DNA of 64,000 nucleotides from Melastoma dodecandrum (taxonomy: Eukaryota > Streptophyta > Magnoliopsida > Myrtales > Melastomataceae). The notes beneath the pieces are model-generated. The model made no database searches and was not told the origin of the DNA. It saw only the letters and a list, made by a program, of their open reading frames with translations. This document shows, piece by piece, positions 1 through 10,562 of the stretch (the stretch's first letter is position 1; the number at the start of each line of letters is the position of its first letter). Location: contig JARUPY010000290.1 of assembly GCA_029817715.1 (NCBI GenBank), positions 1,302,001 to 1,366,000 of the forward strand. Reading direction: 5' to 3'. Both the position numbers and the translations under genes were made by a program.

Positions 1-481
1 AGTAGATTATTCTTTTAGAAAAATTTAGGTTTATATGCTGAAGAGAAAGAAGGTGATGGTTGTATTTTTAATAACTCTTAGAATATTAATTAGCTGAACA
101 ATGAACACAATTATGATTTCAAAACATAAAAGATAGATTAATCTAATGCTCCCTCGAGCTCTATGAATTGCAAATTATTCTAATTAGAGATGAAGAATTC
201 TCAATAATACTGAAACGTTTTTTGAAAAGCCGAGTTTTAGCGAGTGTTTTCCGTTGCAAAAAGGGAAATTGACATGAAAAGAGAACTCCTCCTTTGGATT
301 TGGACTCATGCCTTTGCATGCCCACCCCATCAAAAAGTTGAACAAGAGTTAATCGATCGCACAAAACTTAGGTCAGAGAGACCAGAGAGACTCGCTCGCA
401 AGCTGCGCGAGCAGTTGTCGTTCCGAAAATGTTTCAGCTCTAGCAAAATTGAGGCTGCTTCCAGGAACTCCTCCGCTTCTG

Positions 482-1675
482 TCACGAGGCTCGAGTTGAA
501 TTGAAAGCCAGAGTTATATACTGGGGAGACACCTGAACGGGTGCCGAACTTGTCCTCCTAAGCTTTGCAGCCTTTGGCTCGGCTGGCGGCTCGCTCGGAA
601 ACATTTGTTCCACCTCCTGCAACAAACAAAATACCACGGATTGAGCCGTTGCAGGGGGTAGGACACATTCATTTATCGGCTAATGAATTCAGGATTAAAC
701 TCATCAGATAGTAGAATAATCGGTGAGCTCATCCTACGTCCAATGTATGTATTGCCTGTCCCCATCGTAGAAAAGGAGCACGGCAAACCACGTCCGCTTA
801 ATTGCCGGAAAACTATGACAAATCAACCGACTTTTGAAACCGGGATAGATGAAAAGGCCTTACCATCTGTCTCCGGAGCCTGGCGTTCTCTTCCTCCAGC
901 TGCAAGACCTTGTGCTCCAGCTCATGTGTATACGCCTAAGAAAGATGAACAAATACAAATCCAATATCTAAGCTAGCATACTCGATGCACAATTTCAAGT
1001 AAAATGACGGACCTGTTTCCTTGCTCGAGATCGAGCAGCAGATTCCCTATTCTTGATCATCCTTTTCTGCCTCCTCTGGACAGTCCTATCTCGTCCCACG
1101 ACGACGTTTTGCCCATGAACTCCCGTGTCTGCGAGCATTGAGGCCGGAGATATACCGTCCATTGACAAAGGACGCGGGAAAACCGTCACGACATTCCGTT
1201 GATTCATATCCTGATGGGGATATTGCATCCACTGAACACACCGAGGGAGATTCGTCCCGGAACCTGGCATACCCGAGCCGACACCTACTTCGGATTCCCC
1301 ACTGCCTTTATCCCCGTGAAGTGATTCCATCTCCGCAACGACCCCCGCATTTACCAGGAAGTCCTCCAGGGTAACCTCCCCGAACGTCGGCTTCCTTTCC
1401 CGGACAGATGCACCCCCTTCCGCCCCATCACTGTCATCTCCTCCATCCCCGTCTCCGATCCCCCTCCCACAATTCTCCAACTGGATCTCCCTCCACTCCT
1501 TGTCCCCCGGCAAAGGGCGGGCGTCCGCTTCCCCTTCCCCCACGCTCCTCAAGAGCTCGTCGAGGTTCATGCCGCCGAGCGGCTTCCCCAACTTCCCCAA
1601 CTGGGTTTGGACCTCATCCAAGGTTAGGCCAAACATGGAACCACCAGCACTGCTGCTGCCGCCTTGAGATCCCAT
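482..1675 (-). CDS. Group A bZIP transcription factor (ABI5/AREB3-like), three exons
   Basis: Predicted nuclear bZIP factor of the ABI5/ABF/AREB/DPBF group, which binds ABRE (ACGTG) elements in abscisic-acid and seed-maturation responses. Exons read on the minus strand: 1675-1013, 935-864 and 616-482, all joining in phase 0, for 289 residues; AREB3-type proteins are about this length. The group's conserved blocks are visible: C1 (FGLTLDEVQ, then MNLDELL, residues 15-42), C2 (TFGEVTLEDFL, about 97-107), C3 (VQWMQYP, about 148-153), the basic region (RRQKRMIKNRESAARSR, about 201-217), a leucine zipper supplied mostly by the 24-residue exon 2, and C4 (LRRTSSAP, about 263-270). These blocks carry the SnRK2 phosphorylation sites in the family. 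The start is the ATG at 1675; an in-frame ATG 42 bases upstream is less likely because it adds residues unlike the family. The tail of about 18 residues after C4 is longer than usual, so a further small intron cannot be excluded. Confidence 0.9.
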
Positions 1676-2398
1676 CGTCACATTCAAAGGGCGCACAACA
1701 CAAACAATTACTGACATTTACACCAGAAGGGCAACAGAAGCCATGAATCCTCGGCAGAACAGGGGAGATGAAAATGGTGAGAGTGTGCATGCACAACCGA
1801 TCATCATCGTCATCGTCATCATCACCACACATGCATGCAGGAGTTCCTAGGATTTTGTCCCCTTCCTACTGGCCCAAGTTAAGGAAAAACCCAGGAATCA
1901 TAACCGACCCTCTCTGTCTTAAAATCAAAACCCAAGAAAAGTAATGATGAAACAACGTGGTGAGTGTGTGTATACATATATATAATTGAGAAAGTGGATC
2001 CCAGCAGGAGGATCTTGATGAGTGTGCGTTCGTTGGAGTGACTCGAAAGGTGGGTCACACTTTACAATTCGGTCGCACATATATTTATGCTTTATTTGGT
2101 GGGCATGCCGTGCTGCTACTGACTGTACTTTTGAAACTTACTTTTGTTCTTTCTTATAATAATTTAAAAAGATTTTATGTCTAATCATGAATAGCAGTTC
2201 ACCTGACAACGCTAAATGTTCTAAAAACTCAAACTATTAGGTAAAAACGTGACATATTATATATTTTTCGTTTAAGGGTTGATGATAAATCATCAATATA
2301 TGTGAAATGTGGACAAGGGAACGCACATGAAGAAAGATTCACATAAGTTTTTGCCCCAGCGGAGCAGCTAAAATGCAGCACATGGATGTGAGACGGTC
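1676..2398 (-). promoter_or_regulatory. 5' flank of the bZIP gene, with an ABRE-like ACGTGG
   Basis: This non-coding stretch lies upstream of the minus-strand bZIP gene. An ACGTGG core (1955-1960) and an alternating TATA-rich segment (about 1971-1985) lie some 280-310 bases before the start codon. A short CAT/GAT microsatellite sits at about 1800-1830. ABF/AREB genes are often themselves ABA-responsive, so an ABRE would fit, but the element's function is inference. Nothing else is recognised up to the MULE insertion at 2409. Confidence 0.35.
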
Positions 2399-2489
2399 TT
2401 GTTTGGTGGAGTTTTGTACGGAAATACGGCTAGTTTTAAAAAAAATTTGCGAAATACGGCCATAGTTTCGTAAAATACGGTTTTACCGT

Positions 2490-2870
2490 AGAAGGGGCGC
2501 GTTTTCAAAACGCGCCCTTCAGATTACAAAGAGGGCGCGGTTTCAAAACGCGCCCTCCGTGTGCCAAAGTAAGGGGCGGGTTTCCAAAACTCGCCCTTAT
2601 GGTGATGCATGAGGGCGCGGTCTCAAAACGCGCCCTCATGCAGGTTGAAAACCCGCCCCTCCTTGGAATGTATAAGGGGCGGGTTTTCAAACCCCGCCCC
2701 CACTTGTAATGTACCAAAACCCGTCCCTCCAATACTTGAGCTCTCCCTCCCTCCCCATCGTGTATTGGGCGTCTAACAGGGGGTGAGTTTTCAAAATCCG
2801 CCCCTACTTGGAATGTACAAGGGGCGGGTTTTAAAACCCGCCCCACCCCCCGTCCGACATAGGGTCGGGG
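2490..2870. repeat. Left subterminal GC-rich palindromic array
   Basis: About ten loosely spaced units of GGGGCGGGTTTTCAAAA or its complement AAAACCCGCCCC, in alternating orientation, start immediately inside the left TIR. Variants read GGGCGCG instead of GGGGCGG. The array can fold on itself and pairs with the matching array at 5770-5990. It is open in several frames, but its translations are repeat artefacts. Confidence 0.85.
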
Positions 2871-2977
2871 TTTCCTCTCTAAATTCATTTTCTAAACCCT
2901 AATCCTACCCTCACCGACCTCCGATCCGCCGCCCCTCCGACGCCCGACGCCGCGACCTCTGACGCCGAGACCTCTAT

Positions 2978-3300
2978 CGCATTCCTTGTTCGCATGCTTT
3001 GGCATGTTATGCACACATGCATGTAGATCATACCACTGTGATTAATCATTTCTACTCCTTCGAGTGTCAGAAGGCCGTATATGCTTCCAAATGGCATTCT
3101 TTTGATTGCAAAGATGATCAGCCGGAATATCCTTTCCCGAAAGTCAATCTCGATCCTACAAGAGTCAGACCAAAAGGGCGTCCCCGGTCATCCCGTATAC
3201 GTAATGAAATGGATATCAAGGAGAAATCTCGAAAAACTAGTTGTGGGTTATGTAGAAAGGAATGTCATAACCGACATAGTTGTCCTAATAGAAATCTTTG
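2978..3300 (+). pseudogene. mudrA-type transposase C-terminus (SWIM tail and zinc knuckle)
   Basis: Only the C-terminal part of a MULE transposase remains. It begins in a SWIM-like motif (PCSHALACYA, with the final Cys-x-His), passes through HFYSFECQKAVYASKW and RPKGRPRSSRIRNEMD, and ends in a zinc knuckle (CGLCRKECHNRHSCP). This order is characteristic of mudrA tails. The FAR1/WRKY-like and DDE parts are missing; GC-rich repeat sequence lies directly upstream. A possible donor follows near 3299 (TTTG then TAAGT), so the tail may have been spliced to the PMD exons that follow. It is non-functional as a transposase. Confidence 0.75.
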
Positions 3301-3401
3301 TAAGTGTTTATTCAATGTATAAATTTTATGGTCTTTTTTATTTTATGCTTAAGTTGTGTATGTTTTTAACCCTTGTTGTTATATTGTCTCACAGGAAAAT
3401 G

Positions 3402-5551
3402 CGTTCAAGACCAAGAAACACAAGTGTTCTTGATGCTCAAGGAGAGCATCGTTCGACGGCTGTATGGGAAGCCGGATATAGTGTGGTATATCAATTCGTG
3501 TATTCGTACCTTGTTCACATTATATCTTTTATGTATTCGTACCTTGTTTACTAATTCGTGTTTTATTTACAGAATAACGTTCTAACTTGCCGTCGGGTAG
3601 ATAAATCACTAAAGGGAGGTGCCACCGATCCCAGGATGGACGTTTACCTCCGTCAAGCAGGATTCTATGGAGTGGCTAAGCTTCCGTTCATATCATTGGA
3701 CTGGGCCCTCATCACAACATTGACGGAACGCTGGAGGCCAGAGACGCACACCTTCCATATGTTGCACGGTGAGATGACTATCACCCTTCAGGATGTGGCA
3801 GTTTAGCTAGGTTTGCCTGTAGATGGTGATGCGGTGATAGCAGATATATCCGTATCTAATGAGGCGGTGTGTCTAGAGTTATTGGGCCGGATACCTAGAG
3901 GTGACAACATTAGGTCTAGTCGTATTAGACTGAGCTGGCTGGCTGCTAATTTTGGTAATATCCATATAGATGCCCCTGAGGAGTTAATGCAGATGCATAC
4001 CAGGGGATATATTTTGCAGCTGATTGGCGGGATGATATTCACTACGAAGTCAGACAGTTTAGTGCACTTATTCCGGTTGCCTCTGCTAGCTGACTTTGAG
4101 AGGGCTGGACAGTACAGTTGGGGTATTGCATGCCTTGCGTGGCTTTACAGGAGTTTGTGTAAGGCAGCTCACCATAAAGCATCTCAGATATAGGGTCCCT
4201 TGATACTGCTACAGATTTGGGCATGGGATAGATTCCCACATATAGCACCTCTAAGACATCGTACCCCATTTGTAGAGGATATGCCTTTGAGCCATCGCTG
4301 GGCCGTTACGAAGGATATACGCACGGTCACTACCCATGCACTTTCCTCGTATAGAGAGGCATTCGATAGGCAAAGCATGGATCAGGTAAAATTCTATAGC
4401 TAACAAATTCATTTGTTTATATCAAACTCTTCTCACACATTCACATTGATATATGCAGATTATTTGGCATCCTTACCCGGATGAGTTGATAGCCATGCTT
4501 CCTGATTATTGCCGATATGGAGAGGCTTTTTGGTGTGCAAGACTTCCTTTGATTTGCTTCTACAACGTGGAGTGGCATTACCCGGATAGAGTGATTCGTC
4601 AGTTTGGCGATCATCAGCTCGTGCCGGAAGATTGTGACACTAGCAAGGCACTCCATCGGATAGATTTACGCGGCAAGACGATGAACAACTGGAGAGAGGT
4701 CTATCGAGTGTTTGTGGAGCAGTGGGAAGATCGGATGAACAAGGTCGTGCCGCTGTTTTGGGAGTCTCGCATCAGATACTCAAAATGGTATGCCAAGTAC
4801 ACCAGGCAACACATACCACAGATCGGCTCCATGCTAGGCACATTAGTAAGTCGTTTATGAGTATGAGTATCCCATAACATTTTCTCATCCATTTTTCAAC
4901 TTTAACCTATATTTCTGATGTAGATGAAGAATTTCCGAAAGATAAAGCTTCGGTCTGACCAGACGGAACTCGTTTCTATTGCCGAGGAGTCCATGCAAAT
5001 GATGCGAGAGTATGCACCGGTAAGTTGTATGGTCGTACCAACGGGTTGGAAGATCAACCTGCATACGAGTTCATCCCGCTAGGTGAACAGCATATGGAGG
5101 AGGAAGATCATATGAAGTAAGATCATCCTTATCATATGGACCATGCAGAAGAAGAGCAGGAAGATGAGGAGGTGCCACGGACATACGAGGACCCCGTATT
5201 TGACGAGGAGGGCCATGAAGTGCGAGAAGGCATGCTTATCTCGCAAGTTTCTCATATTGATGCCGATTATGGCACACCTTACTTCGAGGTTGGGTCCAGT
5301 TCTACACCGGGAGCTCCGATTAAAGGGCCAAGAGAATTCGGGAAAGTCCTTCGATTTTCGATTGATTTAAACTTTCGTAACTCAACTAATATAACTTCTT
5401 CAGGTACGACCATTTGCAACAAGGTGAAGAAACTTCTCAAATTACGCAACTGTACCCGGATGTTTCATCGGAGCAGCCTCAAGTTCCAAAAGATTCCGTC
5501 GTGAGGCCTTATGTTAGGAGGAAATCGACGAGGCGTAGGAGACTTTACTGA
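3402..5551 (+). pseudogene. MAIN-like plant mobile domain (PMD-C) gene, interrupted by stops
   Basis: The exon chain encodes a PMD (aminotransferase-like, MAIN/MAIL1-type) protein. A short leading exon has SVLDAQGEHRSTAVWEA. The main exon, from about 3574, has GFYGVAKLPFISLDWALI, ERWRPETHTFHM and GEMTITLQDVAV. A third, from about 4459, has HPYPDELIAMLPDY, and others run to an arginine-rich end (RRKSTRRRRLY) with a stop at 5549-5551. Two in-frame TAG codons interrupt it, at 3804-3806 right after ITLQDVAV and near 4192 after the histidine-rich segment, so this copy is a pseudogene. MAIN/MAIL1 act in the nucleus in meristem maintenance and TE silencing; that role is known for the host genes, not for element-borne copies. 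Confidence 0.85.
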
Positions 5552-5769
5552 TATGGAATTTGGATGCTATACTTTGTACGTTAGATGTTGGACGTTATTT
5601 ATGGACGTTGGCTTGGTTATTGGATGTTGGATGTTGAATTGTTTCGAAGTTACCTTGTTTCGAAGTTAGCTTGACTTTGGATGTTATGTATAGATTGTTT
5701 CGAAGGTAGTTTGGTTATTTGTGTTTGTTGAAACATGGTTTCTAATATATAATTCATAGGATTGATGTA

Positions 5770-5990
5770 TTGCCTTAAAACCCGCCCCTTTTACATTCCA
5801 AGAAGGGAAACCCGCCCCTTGTACATTTCAACAAGGCGGATTGTCTTAAGTGTTGGAGGGGCGGGTTTTCATGATACATTACAAGGGGGACGACGTTTGA
5901 AAACCCGCCCCCTAAACATTCCAAGGAGGGGTGGGTTTTCAAACCCCGCTCCTTGTAGACTTAGGCCAATTCAAAACGCGCCCCTTCGAC
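5770..5990. repeat. Right subterminal GC-rich palindromic array
   Basis: Six or so copies of AAAACCCGCCCC and GGGGCGGGTTTT precede the right TIR and mirror the left array. The segment between the PMD stop (5551) and this array is AT-rich, with several short repeats built around TTTCGAAGTTA and GGATGTTGGATGTTG. Confidence 0.8.
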
Positions 5991-6175
5991 GGTAAAACCG
6001 TATTTTACGAAACTAGGACCGTATTTCGCAAATTTTTTTAAAAACTAACCGTATTTCCGTACAAAACTCTTGTTTGGTGGACTACTACTCATTTTGCGGT
6101 AGATCGAACAAAAAAAGTTCTTTTGTTTTTAATTTTTTATACTTGATCGATAATTACCCATTCTATAGTCGACTA

Positions 6176-6662
6176 GTACAAACTTTCATGATCAAAGCGA
6201 ACTTTCGGTATATACTCTTCTGAGCATAACGAACTTCTAGCGTACGAAGCTCATTACAGAAAAGTTCATTACATTATAAACTTTGTTGAATAAAACAAGT
6301 TTCTTATATGGAATGATCTTCCTATAGTATGAACCTTTTTTATAATCATTACAAGAATTATGTACGCGAACCTTTCGGTACAAACTTTCCTGAACAGAAT
6401 GGACTTCTTTAGTACGAAATTCTCATGTAATCATTCGTACTTTTGGGTACGAACTTTTTTGAACCGACGAACTTTCTCTTGTACGAACCTCACATGTAAT
6501 CATTATAGGAAAGTTCGTAAGAAAATCCTCTGAACACGAATTTTCTCCGGTGTGAACTTCTCATGTAGTCATTATAGGAAAGTTCGCACTGAACCTTCGG
6601 TACAAACTATTTTGAATAAAACAAACTTTCTATAATACAAATATCTCTGTAATCATTATATG
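6176..6662. repeat. Degenerate tandem repeat of about 80-95 bp
   Basis: Five to six diverged copies of a unit containing TTCGGTACAAACTTT, GAACAGAACGAACTT, then CTCATGTAATCATTATAGG and AAAGTTCGTA. The best-preserved copies lie between 6340 and 6600. No reading frame or known family is seen. The sequence between 6080 and 8205 is otherwise AT-rich and without a recognised gene. Confidence 0.6.
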
Positions 6663-7432
6663 TGTTTTTGTGTATGGCCGGTTTATGCGGTTGTTTTCAT
6701 TGTTATTCACTATGTGCTATTGTAGGTGTTGTTTGTCTATGTTTTGCTACAAAGATATAGGTTAGTGGTAATGTCAAGGTAGATGGTGTTGCTTAATTTA
6801 TCCATTTATTTTAAAAAAATTGTTACTTCGAATAACGAATTTTTTTTCTTCAAATCAAATAATATGGAAATGATCGAATCCTCTTATCGCTCTAAAAATA
6901 TAATGAAATGCTTGTAAATGGTTAAAGTAGTTGAATAGGAGGATCACTATTATATAGCCATTAGTAAATTTACTAAAAACGAAAATAATTTATTTGATAT
7001 TATGGATGACTGATTACATAAGGAGCGTTTCGTTTTTTTACCTATATTGTGTTGAAGGCATATTTATATCATCCAATCAATTGCGTAAACCCATGGTAGC
7101 GCAATAAGAGAAATGGTCGGGAAAGTATAAAGAAAAGACAGTTCTTTTCTATTATATTACTATTAGATAGTATTGAATCGAGATTCGTTAGTGATCTCGG
7201 CTCAATAAGTCCTTTCTTGCGTGATTTGCTTTTGGCACCAATCTTATATTTTATCTTTGTGGACCAAGGAGAAATTGGGCTCGACCAGTAGATTGTATCA
7301 TGAGAGAAGCAAAGAGATCAATTTCTTTAAAATCGAAATATACATGAACAACGACTACAAGTTTTATTTGCACATTTATTTTAGTAAGAAGAAAGTCACT
7401 ACTTAAAAATAATGATTTTGGTAACGCTTAAA

Positions 7433-7752
7433 ATATTTCCTTATAATTTTATTTGTCCATTTATTTTAGCTAAAACTGAAATTTTCTTTTGCTTTTATTT
7501 GCCCCTTTCTTATTACTAATTGAAACAACGACTTTCCTCTTTTTAGATTGAAAGTCGCTATTTGAAAAATACTTTCTTGTGATCTAATCAATCACCATAA
7601 AATCTTACTTCAAATAGCGGATGGTTTATCAAATCACAAAAAAAAAATCGTTACTGGGGATAAGGAGTTTAAATGGTAAGAAGGAACTCGTTACTTCAAC
7701 TTAAAAGGGGCAAATAAAAGCAAAAGGAAAATCTAAAATTATAAGGAAATAT
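7433..7752. repeat. Fold-back (inverted repeat) element, MITE-like
   Basis: The left arm (about 7433-7511: ATTTCCTTATAATTTTAT, then CTTTTGCTTTTATTTGCCCC) is the reverse complement of the right arm (about 7700-7752), with an extra segment in the left arm. Surrounding AAAGTCGTTACTT-like words recur at about 7390, 7550, 7650, 7690 and 7790. This resembles the repeated unit of a small MULE- or MITE-type element. No target duplication was found. Confidence 0.5.
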
Positions 7753-8205
7753 ACTAAGACTTATCACTATTTTTTTAAGAAGGAACCGACGATTTCTCCT
7801 TCCCATAATAAACTTCTTATTTAAAGCAACGATTTCATGTTATTTCATCAAACGTTATAAAATTGTTATTTGAAGTAATAGTTGAATTGACGATTTTTTT
7901 TCTTGAACAAAAGTTGCTTGTTGACTTAGGGGCTCAGTTCATAAATTTTGAATCTTTAGACTATATTTGGCAAAAATTTTCAAGTAACAGTCCTTTCGCA
8001 TATGCTGCTCTACTTTACCTTTCAGACAATACCTGTCCTAACCATCCCAAGATCTATCTACACATATCTCCATTCCCAGCCACAAGATTCGTGGTCTGCC
8101 GTGTAGTAAAGAAAGTATTTTGCTGTTGAAGAATCCCCTCCCTAGAAACTGCAAAAACATGTGGAAAACGATCAAATCCCGCAACTACAGGGGGGCAATC
8201 CAGTC

Positions 8206-9142
8206 ATGGCAGTGCTACTGCATCCCCCCTATCTTCCCCTCTTCTTACCACCAACACCACCGCCGCCACCACCACCTTCTTCTTCTTATTCCCTCTTCCA
8301 ACCTGGGTCCTCCTCAGTCTCATCACCCGCCCTCGTTCCACTTCGCCATCATACTAGTCATTTCTCCAATTATCATCCCTCCAGGCCCACCTTCTCGTGC
8401 AATTCTCGCCGGTACTATGCCGACGAGGACGAGGACGGGAACAAGGTTAGCTACGCATTCCAGGAGGCGGTGTTCCTGTTTAACCGGAGGGAGTACTACA
8501 AGTGCCATGATTATCTGGAACACTTGTGGGTTAGAGCCGAGGAGCCTCTCAGGACACTCTTCCATGGGATTCTGCAGTGTTCCGTGGGATTCCATCACCT
8601 ATTCAATCAGGTAACTGGGAGAAATACTTCGTGATAACGTGGCATAAGATGGGTAGTGGAGAAATTCACTTTTCGGATTGGATGGGAATTTCGATAGAAT
8701 CACAAGGGGGCCATGATGGAGCTGGGGGAAGGTCTTTGCAAACTTAGGAAGATGAACTTCAAGGACGGCCCGTTTCATCAATTCGAGCGCGAAATCTCAG
8801 CTGCTTTGGACTTCGTTTACGAGACTCAGATTGAGCTCGCGGCATGTGAGTTCAGCCCTCGTCTGTCGTGGAGCTTGTCGACCTCATTGGTAGTCATTAA
8901 CCCAATTGTGTGTTTCAGGTGCAGAGGATTTGTGCATAGCAATGGATAGTTCGGAGAGATCCTACCAACTTTTAGGAGGATATGGAGCAGGGCAGGAGCT
9001 GTATCAACTACAGACTGGTGATGAGGGTGCCACATACATAGTATTTTTCAGTGAAAGATACGGAGGCCGGGGCGGGCCAGCACCGAGGACTAAGCTGCCT
9101 GCTCTACATGCTACTGAAGAGCACCTTCAACACATAATGTGA
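8206..9142 (+). CDS. DUF309 family protein, probably plastid-targeted, three exons
   Basis: Exons 8206-8610, 8698-8845 and 8919-9142 join (phase 0, then phase 1) into 258 residues. The DUF309 core is clear: FNRREYYKCHDYLEHLW (about 92-108), EEPLRTLFHGILQCSVGFHH (about 112-131), then ELGEGLCKLRKM and the FHQFERE segment in exon 2; exon 3 adds a conserved plant tail (SYQLLGGYGAGQELYQL). The first 70 residues are rich in Pro, Ser and His with few acids, which would suit a chloroplast transit peptide. DUF309 has an alpha-helical fold of unknown biochemical role. The ATG at 8206 is preferred because the frame upstream has only a GTG. A polyproline run (about residues 19-24) lies in the presumed transit region. 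The last 35 residues after the conserved end look unconstrained. Confidence 0.88.
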
Positions 9143-10562
9143 GCTGCCCTTAACAAGTGAAGGGAATGTTCAGGCACACATTAGGACAGTTTATACGATC
9201 TAAAGCTACACTAGAAGTATCTCGCCATTTGCCAAAACGAACGCATTGAATTCGCGATTTCTGCCTCGGAAAGCACCGATAAATTCTTGCCTAACAGCTA
9301 GCCACAAGAAGTTTCTAGGATGCTCCTTCGTCAAGAAGCCTTTAAAGGTTTTCTGGCTGTGTGGTAGACCTAAGAAAATCGACGAATCGAGGAGTTGGGG
9401 CTTTACTGGGTCCGAATATGTTCCTTATTCTCAAAACACAACCTCGAACAGTTCCTGTTACAGTTGTAGATTTTGATGTTCGTGTTACAGTTCCTAAGGA
9501 TTTGCCAGCAATGATCCGCAAACATATCATCGGAGCTGATGCTATGATCACAAAGGCTCAACTCAAACGACAGTGAGTAGACAGACACCTATGAACCTCA
9601 CCTCAAACTCACTCACGCACGCAGGGATTCATGAAATCTCGATCCAGCCAGCATTAACTTTCTTGTCCGTCAGTTTCAAAGACAATTTACCGCTTATGAC
9701 GGAACTTTCCTATATAATGTCACCGAGTCCAATGTTATAAGCGTCGAATTCGGAAAACCCTTTTCTCATGTGGTCAAGCGACTTGTGAACAATTTCGGAA
9801 CTGTGGAGAGTGTTTGTTTGATATTGAAAGTAGTGAGTTTTCTTCTATTAAAATCGAACTCACAACCCGCAATTAAAAATGTTGCTTAACTACCAAGAAT
9901 TTTAAAACTTTTTAGACACTATCTTTATTGAAGAATTTACTATTTAAAACTACGACTTAAGTAAAATCGTTTCAGAATGCTATTTTAGGTTTCTTGAGAA
10001 AATATTACCGTATAATGTTTTATGAAAGTTACGATTTGAAAGAGTAAACATAAATATATTTAGTAAAAATCTATAAGAGGTATTTCTCTTATTTCTTATA
10101 AAATAACACACTAAAATGGTATTTTACAAATTTCGAGGTTTGCTAGTCGGATTACTTTCGAAATAAATTTACGATTGTCGTGTTTTCAAAATATTTAATT
10201 TATCGGAGACTCAAATTACTAAAAAGAACGTTTAAGTTTATTTATTTCACGTTATTTTACGGGGACCTTTTAGTAATTTGAATCCTGTTTTTATAAACAG
10301 CAATATTAGTACATGGAGTTTTGAAATAAATCGTAAACTTTCTGGTAAAAAATCTACAAATTTTTATATGAACTACCAGTAAGTCCTAACAAAGCATGAA
10401 TGTAATTCCCATGATTTTACAAAGGTTGTCCGAACGGCCGAGGCAGTGCCACGCCCGCCCTCCCTCCCCTCTTCCTTTCTTTCCTCGTCTTCCTCCTCAA
10501 TCTATCCATCCGTCAATCCCATCATTCCCGAAAGTCCTAAAGAAGAAAACCCTAGAAGATCG
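9143..10562. other. Intergenic, AT-rich; one unexplained ORF
   Basis: No gene is recognised. Around 9361-9579 the plus strand has an open frame reading PRTVPVTVVDFDVRVTVP and then MIRKHIIGADAMITK, ending at TGA; its composition is protein-like but it has no ATG at its first codon and no family is recognised. The segment from 9840 to 10390 is AT-rich with no visible structure. The last 120 bases, rich in CCTCC, are the probable 5' UTR of the J-protein gene. Confidence 0.4.

Larger units (their letters stand above)
2409..6069. mobile_element. Mutator-like element carrying mudrA tail plus PMD gene
   Basis: A 3661-bp element bounded by terminal inverted repeats of about 100 bp (left GAGTTTTGTACGG, right CCGTACAAAACTC, then a similar stretch rich in AAATACGG) and flanked by a 10-bp direct repeat TTGTTTGGTG at 2399-2408 and 6070-6079. 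Long TIRs and a duplication of about 9-11 bp are typical of Mutator-like elements. Inside are two GC-rich subterminal arrays, the C-terminus of a mudrA transposase (2978-3300) and a MAIN-like plant mobile domain (PMD) gene (3402-5551), both broken. No DDE catalytic domain is visible, so the copy is non-autonomous. PMD genes captured by Ty3 and MULE elements are established in plants. Confidence 0.88.

Noticed and set aside
1408..1832. Plus-strand His/Pro-rich ORF and minus-strand Asp-run ORF
   Set aside because: Shadows of the bZIP exon and of the adjacent CAT/GAT microsatellite.
2505..2888. 127-residue ORF in the GC-rich array
   Set aside because: Its translation only repeats the array unit in changing frames.
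8161..8205. Upstream start of the DUF309 protein
   Set aside because: The codon at 8161 is GTG; the first ATG in frame is 8206.
10446..10562. Pro/Ser-rich N-terminal extension of the J-protein
   Set aside because: It starts at GTG; the J-domain starts with the ATG at 10563, as in relatives.
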